From: Thermoplasmata archaeon | Lineage (GTDB): Archaea > Thermoplasmatota > Thermoplasmata > Lutacidiplasmatales > UBA184 | Reading direction: 5' to 3' | Assembly (NCBI GenBank): GCA_030043865.1 | Contig: JASHWZ010000104.1 | Span: forward strand, 1-6,214 | DNA length: 6,214 nt | Shown here: positions 5,233-6,214 of the stretch, one piece after another | Layout: every line of letters begins with the position of its first letter | Position numbering within the stretch: position 1 is the first letter of the stretch | The notes under the pieces: model-generated | Told to the model about the DNA's origin: nothing | The model's input: only the letters and a program-made list of their open reading frames with translations | Databases searched by the model: none | Program-made: the position numbers and the translations under genes

Positions 5233-5484
5233 TCAGCCGCCCTTGCGACGCGGAGGGCGCCCCAGCTCCTGACGGGACCGATCGTCGCTCCATGCGAGCC
5301 ACTCTCGGAACTCTTTCATGCGCTCTGGCGGGAAATCCTTCCAGACTCCCGCGAACTCTAGGAGGGAGGGTCGAGAGCGGGTCAGGCGACGGACCACGTC
5401 GCTGAAGCTCTCTCCGGCGGCCTTGCGCGCCCGGAGCGCCTCGTACGCGTCCTCGGACAACGTGACGGTGCGCACTGTAATCAA
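5233..5484 (-). CDS. vapB: VapB-family antitoxin 2 (COG1753/DUF217-like)
   Basis: An antitoxin of 83 residues (80 if a later start is used), partner of the VapC just downstream. The N-terminal RTVTLSEDAYEALRARK (5-21) and ESFSDVVRRL (25-34) match the DNA-binding half of VapB1 and the archaeal VapB family; FAGVWKD (44-50) is the shared middle motif. The C-terminal tail is Arg/Lys-rich, ending PPRRKGG. Start choice is uncertain. TTG at 5484 gives MITVRTVTL and lies 24 bases from a TATA-like TGTATCTA; GTG at 5475 gives a start closer to VapB1's and lies 33 bases from it. Both spacings occur elsewhere in this window. Either start lies inside or beside the operator dyad. Confidence 0.88.
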   Translation of the reverse strand: MITVRTVTLSEDAYEALRARKAAGESFSDVVRRLTRSRPSLLEFAGVWKDFPPERMKEFREWLAWSDDRSRQELGRPPRRKGG

Positions 5485-5513
5485 CGTGTTACTATCAACA
5501 TGTTAGATACAGT
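5474..5513. promoter_or_regulatory. vapBC2 operator dyad with two AACRTGTT boxes
   Basis: This 40-bp element has outer arms ACTGTA (5474-5479) and TACAGT (5508-5513), and inner boxes AACGTGTT (5483-5490) and AACATGTT (5497-5504). All are placed symmetrically about 5493.5. The inner boxes also form an imperfect direct repeat, TCAACGTGTTA and TCAACATGTTA, with a 14-base step. On the minus strand a TATA-like TGTATCTA (5504-5511) overlaps the right arm. It shares AACATGTT with the vapBC1 operator, here doubled. Autorepression by VapB or VapBC is inferred. Confidence 0.65.
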
Positions 5514-5678
5514 TGACTGGAGAGACTCGCCTCGAGAGCGGGGGGCGCGCGAGGGCCCGGAGTAACACGGACCGGTCGCGACGGTGGCTCCCTTTGAGCG
5601 GAGAATCGGGCGCGTCGCAGTTACTCTCGCTGGCCGCCTACGCGTGCGAGACGCCGCGACACTGGTTCGGTAGGATAA
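5514..5678. other. Spacer between vapBC2 promoter and rnpB terminator region
   Basis: No gene, repeat or RNA recognised. It has no convincing similarity to the corresponding spacer of the first unit (4471-4643). A weak resemblance to the sequence beyond copy a (ACCAGT followed by CGCGGCG on the minus strand) is too short to interpret. Confidence 0.3.
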
Positions 5679-5702
5679 CCGGCCGAGGGTTAGCTCGGCC
5701 GG
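5679..5702 (-). terminator. Hairpin at the 3' end of the RNase P RNA gene
   Basis: CCGGCCGAG (5679-5687) and CTCGGCCGG (5694-5702) form a perfect 9-bp stem with a 6-base loop, starting directly at the end of the P1 3' strand. It is followed on the minus strand by TTATCC, without a longer T-run. It may mark the 3' end of the precursor. Shorter hairpins sit at the same place after partial copies a and b. Confidence 0.5.
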
Positions 5703-6016
5703 GCCAGGTCGTGGTAGTAAGCCCCATTCTGGTTCAGGCAGCATTCGACTGCGCGCTCTCCTCGGCGGTCAGGGGAACGCCTCACACCGCCGCTCAGGGC
5801 TTGCTTCCGGGGAGACGGCCGTTTCACCAGATCCCGATGGAACCTCCGGTGCGACACCTTCACCGTACCATCGGGCTGTGTCGTTGCTGCTCCGGAGCTC
5901 GGACTCTCGCCCGTCGGGTTCCCACCCGACCCCGTGTTCCCCGAAGTGGGGACTTTCCTCAGCGGCCGGCCGTCGCCGGCTCGGTCCACCGTCAGCTGCC
6001 CTCCACCTCCTGGCGA
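5703..6016 (-). ncRNA. rnpB: RNase P RNA (archaeal form)
   Basis: The catalytic RNA of RNase P, which removes 5' leaders from pre-tRNAs together with several small proteins in archaea. On the minus strand the universal landmarks appear in order. Conserved region I, GAGGAAAGTC, is at 5951-5960. AGCAACGACACAG at about 5876-5888 has the look of the CR-II/III region. GTGAAACGGCC at about 5817-5827 and GAAGCAAGCC at 5798-5807 follow. Conserved region V, AGAATGGGGCTTA, is at 5718-5730. CR-I and CR-V build helix P4: AGTCCCCA pairs with TGGGGCTT, leaving the expected single-base bulge. Further stems are CCCGATGG/CCATCGGG (P12-like, 8 bp) and GTCGGGT/ACCCGAC (7 bp). P1 can form from GCCAGG..GTGG near 6004-6015 and CCAC..CCTGGC at 5703-5714. 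The length of about 314 bases is normal. The ends are estimated from P1 and may be off by several bases. Confidence 0.93.
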
Positions 6017-6032
6017 CAGGCGCACGCCCGCC

Positions 6033-6050
6033 CGAGGGGAAAAACCCTCG
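6033..6050 (-). promoter_or_regulatory. A/T-rich hairpin, possible rnpB promoter box
   Basis: On the minus strand CGAGGG and CCCTCG form a 6-bp stem around a T-rich loop (TTTTTC). The T-run centres about 25 bases before the estimated rnpB 5' end and is the only A/T-rich spot upstream, so it may serve as the TATA box. Alternatively it is a hairpin-plus-T terminator of a transcript coming from the right. The sequence does not decide. Confidence 0.3.
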
Positions 6051-6214
6051 TGTGCCCCACCGGGAAGGTGGATGAACCCGGGTGCGGTCGGCCCGCCGTG
6101 CCCCCTTCGACTCCGGACCGTGGTCGAGATTCGCCCCCCAGCCTGATCCCGTGCCTCTTGCTCCAGAAGGGGCGGGTCTGCCTTCCGGGCCCCGAGGGAC
6201 CCCGGCCGGCCGCC
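6051..6214. other. G+C-rich end of window, nothing recognised
   Basis: Reading frames stay open here, but their translations are low-complexity Gly/Pro/Arg and match no family I know. No tRNA or SRP RNA can be built. A gene entering from the right edge cannot be excluded. Confidence 0.3.

Noticed and set aside
5226..5235. TGACGTCA palindrome at the vapB2-vapC2 junction as a regulatory site
   Set aside because: It is made up of the vapB2 stop codon, the 4-base spacer and the start of the vapC2 ATG; nothing else supports a binding site inside the operon.
3632..5765. CRISPR-like array, because of the spaced repeats
   Set aside because: Only three copies, about 1 kb apart with genes between them, and the repeat is the end of a known RNA gene.
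5690..6025. Minus-strand open frame of 111 codons over the rnpB gene
   Set aside because: It overlaps the whole structured RNA with its conserved regions and P4 pairing, and the translation has no recognisable domain.
6160..6214. GGGCCCGGAAGG on the minus strand, resembling the GGAA tetraloop region of SRP RNA
   Set aside because: The flanking conserved loops of helix 8 (the AGCAG side and its partner) are absent, and no extended SRP fold is seen.

Overview
This window looks like chromosomal DNA of a G+C-rich archaeon. Four things point that way. The RNase P RNA gene on the minus strand near the right end has an archaeal-looking form. Two VapBC modules have antitoxins of the archaeal VapB family (COG1753/DUF217-like). 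Isolated A/T-rich boxes sit about 24-32 bases before start codons, as archaeal TATA boxes do for leaderless or near-leaderless mRNAs. Most genes lack a Shine-Dalgarno sequence. The proteins lack the strong acidic bias of haloarchaea, so a G+C-rich Thermoplasmatota-like lineage is my guess, held weakly.

Left half (1-3405): four ordinary chromosomal genes. An ABC exporter ATPase (minus, 5-823) is divergent from an alpha/alpha-toroid 'squalene-cyclase-like' protein (plus, GTG start at 1039, to 2073). A small VOC/glyoxalase-like protein follows (plus, 2150-2593) and converges on a HAD-superfamily hydrolase (minus, 2635-3405). No shared pathway is evident.

Right half (3406-6214): everything recognised here is on the minus strand. 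Read 5' to 3' on that strand, the order is: complete RNase P RNA gene (about 6016-5703); vapB2-vapC2 (5484-4842); a partial copy of the RNase P RNA 3' end (copy b, 4707-4644); vapB1-vapC1 (4425-3791); and a second, more decayed partial copy (copy a, 3672-3632). The units are about 1.06 and 1.01 kb apart and each carries one toxin-antitoxin pair.

The partial copies match the genuine gene at 54 of 64 and 36 of 41 positions by hand alignment, while the VapBC proteins of the two units have diverged to family-level similarity. The strongest observation in the window is therefore an array of vapBC cassettes stacked behind rnpB, each bounded by a piece of the rnpB 3' end. It could come from repeated integration using the rnpB 3' end as attachment site, from old tandem duplication, or from reuse of the rnpB end as a transcript-end signal. 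No integrase is visible.

Both vapBC promoters contain the palindrome AACATGTT inside a larger dyad overlapping the likely TATA box, as expected for autorepression by VapBC complexes.
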